Below, one piece after another: positions 1-6,667 of a stretch of DNA of 10,030 bases. The position numbers and the translations under genes are program-made. The stretch lies in NCBI GenBank assembly GCA_903912405.1, contig CAIWHF010000145.1:1-10030 (forward strand), read 5' to 3'. Numbering within the stretch: position 1 is the stretch's first letter; the number at the start of each line of letters is the position of its first letter. The notes beneath the pieces were generated by a model that searched no databases, had not been told where the DNA came from, and saw only the letters and a program-made list of their open reading frames with translations. Origin of the DNA: an uncultured Bacteroidota bacterium. Its GTDB lineage: Bacteria; Bacteroidota; Bacteroidia; Chitinophagales; Chitinophagaceae.

Positions 1-156
1 ATGCTGTTGGTCAATAATCTGACCCTTGTTTTCAACAAATCCATTGTGATTTGAAAAGTCTTTGGTGTCGACTTTTTTTTCTATTGCAAAAGCTACTTGC
101 ATTCCTAGTAAGGAAGCAATTAAAACCAATTTACTGGAACGTAAATAATTGGGCAT
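1..156 (-). CDS. Secreted protein with N-terminal 'ENKGQ' motif (5' part only)
   Basis: Only the first 52 codons are present; the gene continues past the left edge. The ATG at 156 begins a protein with a basic start (MPNYLRSSK), a hydrophobic core at residues 10-24 and an AFA/IE signal-peptidase I site at 24-25. Residues 39-47 read GFVENKGQI. The F-x-ENKGQ motif just after a signal peptide is, from memory, characteristic of large Bacteroidota secreted proteins (the DUF7948-type N-terminal domain, often followed by SBBP or PKD repeats and a type IX secretion or gliding C-terminal domain). None of those downstream domains can be seen here, so the secretion route is inference. It is probably transcribed alone from the promoter at 285-315, with a leader of roughly 125 nt. 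The signal peptide is clear; the family call is moderate. Confidence 0.68.
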   Translation of the reverse strand, partial: MPNYLRSSKLVLIASLLGMQVAFAIEKKVDTKDFSNHNGFVENKGQIIDQQH

Positions 157-198
157 AGTATACCTATTTAAAATTTAAACTTTACAAATTAAAAGACC

Positions 199-231
199 TT
201 GAAAAACGCCTAATTGGTTGGCACTTTTCAA
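199..231 (-). promoter_or_regulatory. 12-bp hairpin in the 5' leader of the secreted-protein gene
   Basis: Arms 199-210 and 220-231 enclose a 9-nt loop (211-219). In minus-strand RNA all 12 positions pair, two of them as adjacent G-U and U-G wobbles. In plus-strand RNA the same two positions are A/C mismatches. The structure is therefore complete only in the sense transcript of the gene starting at 156. It lies between the predicted promoter and the start codon, about 43 nt before the ATG. There is no clean U-run immediately after the stem, although a U-rich stretch follows within a few bases. A role as mRNA stabiliser, attenuator or regulator site is inference. Confidence 0.45.
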
Positions 232-284
232 AGGGTATTTTTTTAAAATCTGACGCTTGGTTAAAAAGGCCAAAATATCAACTA

Positions 285-315
285 CAAGTATAACAATTAT
301 TTCTTAAAAATCAAA
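285..315 (-). promoter_or_regulatory. Bacteroidota-type promoter for the gene starting at 156
   Basis: Read on the minus strand, a TTTG -33 element (312-315) is followed after exactly 19 nt by TATACTTG (285-292). This matches TAnnTTTG at all but one position. The pattern TTTG-N19-TAnnTTTG is the known Bacteroidota housekeeping sigma promoter. Transcription would begin near 278-281 and leave a leader of about 125 nt. It is the best two-box match I found in the window. Confidence 0.6.
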
Positions 316-394
316 CTGTTTTGGGGAAATGTTTGGCTAGCTTCCTTTCAGAAAAAAACTAGACGCTTAGGGGGTTCCTAATGACTTTTAGTCG

Positions 395-425
395 AAATAA
401 AAAGGGAGCATTGACGCTCCCTTTT
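395..425 (-). terminator. Rho-independent terminator of lipA
   Basis: A perfect 10-bp inverted repeat (400-409 with 416-425, core GGGAGC/GCTCCC, 6-nt loop) begins 10 nt after the lipA stop. On the minus strand it runs into TTTTTATTT, a standard intrinsic terminator. The plus strand also has T-rich sequence after the stem, so it could act in both directions, but no plus-strand gene enters it. Confidence 0.85.
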
Positions 426-435
426 AGATTTTATA

Positions 436-1326
436 TTAATTATTTTTCAAATGTTTTTCTGCATGATAAGAAGACCTTACCAAGGGTCCGCTTTCAACAT
501 GTCCAAAGCCCATTTTATACCCTTCTTCTCTATACATTTCAAACTCATCAGGATGCACAAAACGAACAACTGGCAAGTGTTTAGGAGTGGGTTGCAAATA
601 CTGACCTAATGTAAGTACATCACAACCATTATCTACTAAAGACTGCATAGACGCTAAAACCTCTTCTTTTTCTTCGCCCAAACCTAGCATTATACCGCTT
701 TTAGTTCGCATTCCACCATCTTTCAGGCGTCTGATAACTTCCAAACTTCTATGATATTTAGCTTGAATACGAACTTTTTTAGTCAGGCGCTCCACCGTTT
801 CTAAATTATGAGAAACAACTTCTGGATGCGCATCAATGATACGTTGTAGATTATGCCATTCTCCTCTAAAATCAGGTATCAAAGTCTCCATGGTGGTATC
901 TGGATTTAAGGCACGAACGGCCTTGATGGTATTGTACCAAATTATGGATCCCCCATCTTCCAACTCGTCTCTGTCAACGGATGTTAACACAGCATGCTTT
1001 ACTTTCATTAGATGAATGGCCTCTGCTACACGTTGTGGTTCATCCCAATCTACAGCCTCTGGGCGACCAGTAGCTACAGCGCAAAAACCACATGATCGAG
1101 TACAGATATTACCTAAAATCATGAAAGTTGCAGTTCCCGCACCCCAGCATTCACCCATATTTGGACAATTACCACTTTCACAAATGGTATGCAATTTATG
1201 CGTATCTACTAAATTACGAACATGTTTATATTCTTCCCCTATGGGTAATTTGACTCTAAGCCAATTGGGCTTTTTTACTCTAATTTCTTCTGAAGAAATA
1301 GGATTTATTATTGGAAGTTCCTGCAT
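436..1326 (-). CDS. lipA: Lipoyl synthase LipA
   Basis: Radical-SAM enzyme that inserts two sulfur atoms into the protein-bound octanoyl group to make the lipoyl cofactor of pyruvate and 2-oxoglutarate dehydrogenases and the glycine cleavage system. With the ATG at 1326 it is 296 residues, a normal family length. The auxiliary-cluster motif C49-x4-C54-x5-C60 (CESGNCPNMGEC) and the radical-SAM motif C75-x3-C79-x2-C82 (CTRSCGFC) are both intact. So is the C-terminal RSSYHA (284-289), whose serine ligates the auxiliary cluster that is consumed. A longer reading would start at a TTG at 1338 and add only four residues; the ATG is preferred. It lies 22 bp downstream of a co-directional outer-membrane-like gene and ends in a strong terminator. 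No lipB is present in the window. Confidence 0.97.
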   Translation of the reverse strand: MQELPIINPISSEEIRVKKPNWLRVKLPIGEEYKHVRNLVDTHKLHTICESGNCPNMGECWGAGTATFMILGNICTRSCGFCAVATGRPEAVDWDEPQRVAEAIHLMKVKHAVLTSVDRDELEDGGSIIWYNTIKAVRALNPDTTMETLIPDFRGEWHNLQRIIDAHPEVVSHNLETVERLTKKVRIQAKYHRSLEVIRRLKDGGMRTKSGIMLGLGEEKEEVLASMQSLVDNGCDVLTLGQYLQPTPKHLPVVRFVHPDEFEMYREEGYKMGFGHVESGPLVRSSYHAEKHLKNN

Positions 1327-1348
1327 AATCGAGTGCAAATTAATTCAA

Positions 1349-2212
1349 TCATTTTCTTTTACCAAATTGAAAAGAAATATACATATTAGCAAAGGTTTTT
1401 TTATTCTGATCATCCATCATTATTTGAATAGCATCTGAATAAAAATCAACACTTGCTCCTACTTCTGCAGCTAATAAAGTGGTTTTTTCTTTTGAAAAAT
1501 CAAAATGCAATGCCGTTTTAAAATGAAATCCCGGTATATACTTTAATTGATTTAATCCTTCTGAAAAACCAGCACTACCAAAAATCAAATCTGGATTTAA
1601 ATAAACATCTCGATAGACTGATTCGTATTGAATATTTTTCTCTACATATCCAAGCACTGGATCATTAACTAATGCAACCAGTTTGTATGGTTTTACAACA
1701 CCTATAGATAAACCACCGGCAAAAAGCAAATGTATAGATGCACTTTGAGGATCGGGCTTACCTGCTATTTTTATTCGTTGACCATAGCTTAAGCGCACTT
1801 GATAAAATTTATTTACTTTCCCAAATACGTAACCTAAAGTTTTGGAAGAAGACGAAATCGAAGAATTGATAGTCAATTTTTGACGCACATCTACCTTCTC
1901 TGCCAACTCTACTTGAAACAGACTCGTAGTGTATTGAAAGTTGGGATATTTTGAATGCAATTTTATTTCTTTACCTATATCTGCAAACAAAGCCCAGCCA
2001 TCTGATTGCAAACGAAAACCAGCACTCCATTCCGACTTAATAGGAGGTGCTTTTAATAAGCGTTTTGAAAGTTGCAAATTAGACTTTGGTATAACTTTGG
2101 TCTTAGGCATAACTACAGTTTGACCTTTCATTTCTTTATTAAAAAAAAATAATAAAGAAATTAGCAAAAATGAAAGGATCCTAATTTTAGATAACTTTAT
2201 AGAGGCAAGCAT
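1349..2212 (-). CDS. Predicted outer-membrane beta-barrel-like protein, family not recognised
   Basis: 287 residues. The N-terminus is basic with a hydrophobic stretch at residues 11-24 and a polar region ending near G30/Q31, consistent with a signal peptide. After a proline- and lysine-rich linker (36-60), the chain alternates polar and hydrophobic residues in short segments (for example 62-80, 94-116, 125-149, 158-173, 228-240, 246-258). It ends in a strand with aromatic termini (YISFQFGKRK). That pattern suggests an 8- to 12-strand outer-membrane barrel, but I recognise no named family. Residues 66-80 (FRLQSDGWALFADIG) resemble a recurrent strand-turn of Bacteroidota barrels. It precedes lipA by 22 bp on the same strand and is probably co-transcribed; no functional link to lipoylation is evident. 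Confidence 0.75.
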   Translation of the reverse strand: MLASIKLSKIRILSFLLISLLFFFNKEMKGQTVVMPKTKVIPKSNLQLSKRLLKAPPIKSEWSAGFRLQSDGWALFADIGKEIKLHSKYPNFQYTTSLFQVELAEKVDVRQKLTINSSISSSSKTLGYVFGKVNKFYQVRLSYGQRIKIAGKPDPQSASIHLLFAGGLSIGVVKPYKLVALVNDPVLGYVEKNIQYESVYRDVYLNPDLIFGSAGFSEGLNQLKYIPGFHFKTALHFDFSKEKTTLLAAEVGASVDFYSDAIQIMMDDQNKKTFANMYISFQFGKRK

Positions 2213-2259
2213 GTTTTTGTATTAAAATACCTTGTAAATTTAACGAAAATATCGAAACA

Positions 2260-2667
2260 ATGACATCTCAAGTTATTTATTTAGGCGAACTAAGAACAAG
2301 TGCCACACATATACAATCTGAATCCAAAATAGAAACAGACGCTCCAATTGACAATCAAGGTAAAGGTGCTCGCTTTTCTCCTACTGATTTAGTAGCTACC
2401 GCACTAGCTTCTTGCATGCTTACCATCATGGGTATAGCGGCAAATACGCACCATATAGACATAAATGATACAAACTGTAGCGTTGAAAAAATAATGGAAA
2501 CTGCTCCGCGTAGAATTGGTAAAATTAAAATTCAAGTCCATTTCCCAAAGCACATAAAGTATAGTGATAAAGAAAAAATGATTTTAGAAAAAGCGGCACT
2601 CACCTGCCCAGTTATGGAAAGCTTACATCCAGATTGTATTAAAGATATTCAATTCTTATGGTCGTAA
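2260..2667 (+). CDS. OsmC/Ohr-family peroxiredoxin-like protein
   Basis: 135 residues, the usual size of the small OsmC/YhfA group. The family acts as a cytoplasmic thiol peroxidase on organic hydroperoxides, using two cysteines. Here the expected pair is C52 (ALASCMLTIMG, on the central helix) and C116 (ALTCPVMESLHPD), both in the correct motif context. The preceding GKGARFSPTDLVATALASC is the classic helix entry. Two extra cysteines (C73, C126) are not part of the motif. The RFSPTDL and CPVMESL forms fit the YhfA/OsmC side better than Ohr, so the substrate is uncertain. It is divergent from the outer-membrane-like gene across a 47-bp gap. Its last 12 bp overlap the 3' end of the convergent DUF2851 gene. 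Confidence 0.92.
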   Translation: MTSQVIYLGELRTSATHIQSESKIETDAPIDNQGKGARFSPTDLVATALASCMLTIMGIAANTHHIDINDTNCSVEKIMETAPRRIGKIKIQVHFPKHIKYSDKEKMILEKAALTCPVMESLHPDCIKDIQFLWS

Positions 2668-3927
2668 AGTAAAAATAGATAAACCAATTGCGCAATCTAA
2701 ACATTTCTTGGGTTGGCAATAGTAAGTATACAATTGCAACAGCGATTGGGAATCAAGAGCACTGTTGACCCGCCAAGCACAAGTAGACCATTTTTCTATT
2801 ATTGTATTCTGTTCTGCTTTTATGCTTTGCAGCCAATCAATAACAAGCATTTTCTTTTCATAGTTATCTTCATAAGATGCCTGTAAAAACAAGAATGGTA
2901 GCAGCGTATTAATAAATATAATATCAATTGCCGATTCGCCTAAATTTTTTGTACTCGTGTTGGCTGTTTCTTTACCAAATCTGACATGATTATCCCAATA
3001 AGGTGAAGCTGTAATTTTAAAAAAAGACCGTATATCATTCAATGAACTAATGCTTGAAAGCATAGCACACAAATGGGTTGTTTTGCATAACAATGCAGCT
3101 AATTGAGCAATCCTAATAGTTGGAAAATTTACTGGTCGCATTCTCATAAATTTCCAAATATGTTTTTGCATGGGTTGCAATTGGTATTTATGCCTAATAA
3201 ATGTATAATGCGTTTGCAATTGTTGATAATAGCCGTCAGCAAACGAATCTTCTAAAAAACCAGCTTGACCAAATAGCAGCGCTTCCATTTCTAGAGGATT
3301 GCTTTGGGCTTTAATCAATAGCTTATTAGGAATGGATTTGGATAACAACTCAAATCCAGTTGCATTGACATTAAATCCAAAATTGATGATTAATCGCTTT
3401 ATAAGTAATTGTTGCCAATCATTTTGATTGTTTGCTAATTCCAACTTCCAATCTACCAATTTCATTTCCAATCGCTCCAAAAGCAATCGATGTTGCCAAT
3501 TATACTTAATAAGCTCACTGACTGAACTTAATAAATTGGCACAGGCAATGTCTTGTTTGTGCTGCATTAATTGTTGATAGGTTTGTAGTACTTCTTCGCT
3601 TATGTATTCCTTTAAGGCAATTACTGGAAAATGGTATGGCCAGGTTGGTGCATCATCCTCATAGACTACATGGAGTATCAAATTATTATAAGCAGGATCT
3701 TTTTGATGTTGATGCTTAAACCAATCGCTCGTTTTGATATGTACTTCAATATTCCCAACTAAAATGGTTGTTCCCACTTTTATTTTAGCCGTTAAAAAAT
3801 CTGGGCCAGCATTTTTATTAATACTCCCCCTACTAATCAAAGTGATTGTTTCATTATTAGTGGCAACTAAACGATGCGCTTGAAACAAGCCATACTGCCA
3901 AATGAACTGTAGTAAATCTTCTTGCAT
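2656..3927 (-). CDS. DUF2851 family protein
   Basis: 423 residues, full length for this mostly Bacteroidota family, which has no known function. The N-terminal block is highly typical: NAGPDFLTA (39-47), then GNIEVH, TSDW and HxHxxD within 58-76, then the ILHVVYEDD segment (84-92). This conserved cluster of Asp, His, Glu and Asn gives the impression of a metal-dependent or nuclease-like active site, but that is inference. The middle is long and helical-looking. The C-terminus has a compact cysteine motif, C404-x4-C409-x2-C412 (CQPKKCLDCAIG), a possible metal site. No signal peptide is present, so it is cytoplasmic. It starts only five bases after a perfect 19-bp hairpin and has no clear promoter of its own, so it may depend on read-through from pyrF. 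Confidence 0.9.
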   Translation of the reverse strand: MQEDLLQFIWQYGLFQAHRLVATNNETITLISRGSINKNAGPDFLTAKIKVGTTILVGNIEVHIKTSDWFKHQHQKDPAYNNLILHVVYEDDAPTWPYHFPVIALKEYISEEVLQTYQQLMQHKQDIACANLLSSVSELIKYNWQHRLLLERLEMKLVDWKLELANNQNDWQQLLIKRLIINFGFNVNATGFELLSKSIPNKLLIKAQSNPLEMEALLFGQAGFLEDSFADGYYQQLQTHYTFIRHKYQLQPMQKHIWKFMRMRPVNFPTIRIAQLAALLCKTTHLCAMLSSISSLNDIRSFFKITASPYWDNHVRFGKETANTSTKNLGESAIDIIFINTLLPFLFLQASYEDNYEKKMLVIDWLQSIKAEQNTIIEKWSTCAWRVNSALDSQSLLQLYTYYCQPKKCLDCAIGLSIFTLRP

Positions 3928-3931
3928 AACT

Positions 3932-3976
3932 TAAATAAAATAACTTAGTAACGATGCTACTAAGTTATTTTATTTA
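3932..3976 (-). terminator. Perfect 19-bp hairpin after pyrF, directly before the DUF2851 gene
   Basis: Arms 3932-3950 and 3958-3976 are exact complements around a 7-nt loop (3951-3957). The stem is AT-rich with a small GC content near the loop. It starts 20 nt after the pyrF stop and reads into TTATTTTATTTAA on the minus strand, as an intrinsic terminator would. It is unusual because it ends five bases before the DUF2851 start codon and so would also sit in that gene's ribosome-loading region. A terminator for pyrF, an attenuator or translation control for DUF2851, or both, are possible. Confidence 0.65.
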
Positions 3977-3996
3977 CTGCTTATAAAGAAATATTT

Positions 3997-4800
3997 TTAG
4001 AAAAAAGGCTGCATCTCTTGTTGATACATTTTAGCAGCATCATGCGCTTTACTTGCAAAATCTTCTTGATCACCAGCATAAATAATTCCTCTCGAAACAT
4101 TAATTAAAATACCCCCATCTTCGGTTAATGCATGCTCACATACAGTAGCTACATCGCCACCTTGAGCACCAACACCTGGTATTAATAAAAAATGATTGGG
4201 TATGATTTTTCTTACGTTTTGTAATTGATCGGCCCTCGTTGCACCAATTACAAACATGGTATTCTCGATAGTTCCCCAGGAGCTTACTGTTTTCAAAACA
4301 CGCTCATACAAATACGATTGATCCTCTAAGGGTAGCATTTGAAAATCTTGACTTCCTGGATTAGACGTCAAGCCCAACACAATAGCCCATTTATTTTCAA
4401 ATGCTAAAAAAGGCTGTACACTATCCGCACCCATATAAGGCGCAACAGTAACACTATCATACGGATAGGTTTCAAAAAAAGTAATGGCATATTGCGTAGC
4501 GGTATTTCCAATATCTCCACGTTTTGCATCGGCTATAGTAAAGATATCATTGGGGATATAGGCTAAGGTTTCTTGCATAATTTCCCAACCTTTAATTCCC
4601 ATAGCTTCATAAAAAGCCGTATTGATTTTGTACGCTACTGCAAAATCTTTTGTAGCATCTATGATTGCTTTATTAAATAGCAAAATTCCATTTGGATCAT
4701 TTTGCAAATGCTGTGGAATTTTACGAGCATCGGTATCTAAACCAACACATAATACAGATTTTTTCTTTTTTATCTGAGCAACCAATTCATTACGATGCAT
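3997..4800 (-). CDS. pyrF: Orotidine 5'-phosphate decarboxylase
   Basis: Converts OMP to UMP in the last step of de novo pyrimidine synthesis. At 267 residues it belongs to the longer type 2 subfamily rather than the roughly 230-residue E. coli type. The catalytic Asp-Lys-Asp array is intact in ADAKRGDIGNTA (90-101: D91, K93, D96). The phosphate-binding regions are present as IPGVGAQGGD (207-216) and SRGIIYA (236-242). The N-terminal strand VLCVGLDTD (16-24) carries the substrate-ribose Asp. It starts 6 bp after the mrp stop on the same strand, so mrp and pyrF are almost certainly co-transcribed. No other pyrimidine genes are in the window. Confidence 0.97.
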   Translation of the reverse strand: MHRNELVAQIKKKKSVLCVGLDTDARKIPQHLQNDPNGILLFNKAIIDATKDFAVAYKINTAFYEAMGIKGWEIMQETLAYIPNDIFTIADAKRGDIGNTATQYAITFFETYPYDSVTVAPYMGADSVQPFLAFENKWAIVLGLTSNPGSQDFQMLPLEDQSYLYERVLKTVSSWGTIENTMFVIGATRADQLQNVRKIIPNHFLLIPGVGAQGGDVATVCEHALTEDGGILINVSRGIIYAGDQEDFASKAHDAAKMYQQEMQPFF

Positions 4801-4806
4801 ATGTAT

Positions 4807-5904
4807 TTAATTTTTTATTTCTACAATTTGTGTTTTAACTTGTTGTGCATTTCTGATGGCTAATTGACGTACTACATTTCCGGCCAATTCCATAAAACTA
4901 TTTTTAGATAGGGAATTATCATCTAATACTGCAGGCACACCGCTATCTCCACCCTCTCTAATAGATTGCACCAAAGGTACTTCTCCAAGAAAATTCAGCT
5001 CAAATTGTTCAGCCAATTTTTTAGCACCGTCTTTACCAAATATATAGTATTTATTTTTCGGCAATTCTGCAGGTGTGAAATAAGACATATTCTCTACAAT
5101 CCCTAAAATAGGCACATTTATCTGTTCTTGCTTCAGCATCACGATAGCCTTTTTAGCATCCGCTGCGGCTACTGCTTGTGGTGTAGATACAATAACGGCG
5201 CCTGTTACAGGTACGGTTTGCACTAGGGTTAAATGCACATCACCCGTTCCAGGTGGCATATCTATAATTAAATAATCTAAAGCACCCCAATGCACGTCTG
5301 ATAAAAATTGTTTTAGTGCAGAACTTGCTTGTGGGCCACGCCAAATTATAGCTTGTTTTTCATCTATTAATAAACCAATAGACATCGCTTTAATACCATA
5401 TTTTTCTATAGGTAAAATCATGCCTTTACCATTTACATCCATCATTTTTGGGCGCTCGTCTCTAATGCCTAACATCATAGGAATAGAAGGTCCATGAATA
5501 TCTGCATCAAGCAAACCTACTTGTGCGCCTTGAGCAGCAAGTGCTAAGGCTAAATTTACCGAAACGGTAGATTTGCCTACACCTCCTTTACCAGATGCCA
5601 CAATAATAATATTCTTCACTTCTGGTAAGAAAGATTTATTATCTTTCCTATTACTTACCACTTTTGCATCCATAATAACCGTTACTTCGGCTTCTTTATC
5701 TACCAAAAGATGAATAGCATTTATGCAAGCACGCTCAATATGCTCTTTTAGAGGACAAGCCGGCGTAGTAAGAATAACTTTAAAACTAATTTTCTTTCCA
5801 TCTATTGCAATGGACTCAATCATGTTTAAGGAAACCAAATCTTTCCCTAAATCAGGTTCCTGCACATTACTCAGTGCTTCTAAAACAGCTTCTTTAGTAA
5901 TCAT
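4807..5904 (-). CDS. mrp: Mrp/ApbC/NBP35-type iron-sulfur cluster carrier ATPase
   Basis: 365-residue cytoplasmic P-loop ATPase of the Mrp group, which binds and transfers [4Fe-4S] clusters. Residues 1-85 form a MIP18/DUF59 domain with the conserved cysteine in TTPACPL (C50). The ATPase domain has the deviant Walker A GKGGVGKST (105-113), LLDADIHGPS (131-140) and IIDMPPGTGD (213-222). The segment that carries the bridging CxxC in ApbC here reads ENMSYFTPAELP (271-282) with no cysteines. From memory this is the common Bacteroidota form. An upstream ATG at 5982 would add 26 residues unlike the family; the ATG at 5904 begins MITKEAVLEAL, a normal start, and lies 28 nt after a -7 box. It is the first gene of a pair with pyrF. 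Confidence 0.95.
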   Translation of the reverse strand: MITKEAVLEALSNVQEPDLGKDLVSLNMIESIAIDGKKISFKVILTTPACPLKEHIERACINAIHLLVDKEAEVTVIMDAKVVSNRKDNKSFLPEVKNIIIVASGKGGVGKSTVSVNLALALAAQGAQVGLLDADIHGPSIPMMLGIRDERPKMMDVNGKGMILPIEKYGIKAMSIGLLIDEKQAIIWRGPQASSALKQFLSDVHWGALDYLIIDMPPGTGDVHLTLVQTVPVTGAVIVSTPQAVAAADAKKAIVMLKQEQINVPILGIVENMSYFTPAELPKNKYYIFGKDGAKKLAEQFELNFLGEVPLVQSIREGGDSGVPAVLDDNSLSKNSFMELAGNVVRQLAIRNAQQVKTQIVEIKN

Positions 5905-5932
5905 TTTTATAAATATTGGATGCTTATGTCCG

Positions 5933-5940
5933 CAAAAATA
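5933..5940 (-). promoter_or_regulatory. -7 box of a predicted mrp-pyrF promoter
   Basis: The minus strand reads TATTTTTG, an exact TAnnTTTG match, 28 nt upstream of the chosen mrp start. The -33 element is poor (TATG at a 20-nt spacing). Its position inside the extended mrp reading supports the shorter start. Confidence 0.5.
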
Positions 5941-6017
5941 CAATTTAACCATGGTCTTTTCATAGATATTATTGATAGCCAATTTTTATTTTAACAAATT
6001 AGTTGAACCAAAGAAAT

Positions 6018-6025
6018 TACATTTG
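6018..6025 (+). promoter_or_regulatory. -7 box of a predicted promoter for the gene at 6044
   Basis: TACATTTG matches TAnnTTTG exactly and lies 18 nt before the ATG at 6044. I found no TTTG at the standard spacing, only a TTG that is too close (6003-6005). Transcription would begin around 6030-6033, leaving a very short leader and excluding the longer reading from 5972. Confidence 0.45.
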
Positions 6026-6043
6026 TACCTAGTTAACTATTAT

Positions 6044-6667
6044 ATGCGATTTACCCTTTATCTTTTTATTTTACTTTTACCTTTCTGCGCATGGGCTCAA
6101 AACGAGCATAGCATCATACAAGTTAATGGCGTTGTATTAAGTAGTGATAGCAGCAGAACACTGCCTGACATTACGATTCTAATCAAAAATAAAGATAGAG
6201 GCACCTACTCGAGTGAATGGGGCGTTTTTACAATCGTGTGTGAGAAAGGAGACACCTTGCAATTTAGATGTTTAGGATACCGACCAAAAGATATTATAAT
6301 ACCTAAAAATGCAGGCGGAAGTTTCTTTTCCTTAACGCAAACCATGGTGCAAGACACCTTTTATCTTCCAGAAACAATCGTAAGACCCCTACCTAACAAA
6401 GACTATTTCAATTATGCTTTTTTGCATTGGAAAATAAATAGTGACAAATATGAAATTGCTCGACAAAACAATAACATGCTGCGCTTAAGAGCAATGTCCT
6501 ATACCCTTGCTCGAGATGGAAACGAGCGACAACATTTACAACAGAATATCATTACAAAGCAGCTAGAATACCAAGGTCAACAACAACCCATGAATATTTT
6601 TAGCCCACTGAAATGGGGCGAATTCTACGAGGCTTGGAAAAGAGGAGATTTTAAGAAAAAGGATTAA
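6044..6667 (+). CDS. Secreted protein with carboxypeptidase-regulatory-like domain
   Basis: 207 residues from the ATG at 6044, which gives a clean signal peptide (MRFTLYLFILLLPFCAWAQ, cleavage after AWA or AWAQ). Residues 24-85 form a CarboxypepD_reg-like beta-sandwich: the I-x-V-x-G-x-V opening, LPDITILIKN, a GTYSSEWGVFTI turn, and DTLQFRCLGYRPKDI. In Bacteroidota this domain usually begins TonB-dependent receptors. Here it stands alone, followed by a charged, Gln-rich tail (about 120-207) with no barrel and no membrane segment. It is presumably periplasmic or outer-membrane associated; its function is unknown. The reading open from 5972 adds 24 residues that spoil the signal peptide and lie across the predicted promoter. 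It diverges from mrp. Its TAA interlocks with the plsX TAA within TTAA. Confidence 0.8.
   Translation: MRFTLYLFILLLPFCAWAQNEHSIIQVNGVVLSSDSSRTLPDITILIKNKDRGTYSSEWGVFTIVCEKGDTLQFRCLGYRPKDIIIPKNAGGSFFSLTQTMVQDTFYLPETIVRPLPNKDYFNYAFLHWKINSDKYEIARQNNNMLRLRAMSYTLARDGNERQHLQQNIITKQLEYQGQQQPMNIFSPLKWGEFYEAWKRGDFKKKD

Noticed and set aside
381..584. 67-residue plus-strand open frame beginning in the lipA terminator
   Set aside because: It starts in the terminator hairpin and runs antisense through the 3' end of lipA; composition is not protein-like and there is no promoter.
1016..1438. 140-residue plus-strand open frame over lipA
   Set aside because: Antisense shadow of lipA and its upstream gene; no family resemblance.
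2213..2259. Divergent promoters between the outer-membrane-like gene and the OsmC gene
   Set aside because: TAAATTTA (plus strand) and TATTTTCG (minus strand, just inside the OsmC side) resemble -7 boxes, but the -33 elements are at wrong distances (15-17 nt), so I did not list them.
5905..5982. N-terminal 26-residue extension of mrp
   Set aside because: Residues do not resemble the family, and the exact -7 box at 5933-5940 lies inside it.
5972..6043. N-terminal 24-residue extension of the secreted protein gene
   Set aside because: It would bury the signal peptide and it spans the predicted promoter at 6018-6025.
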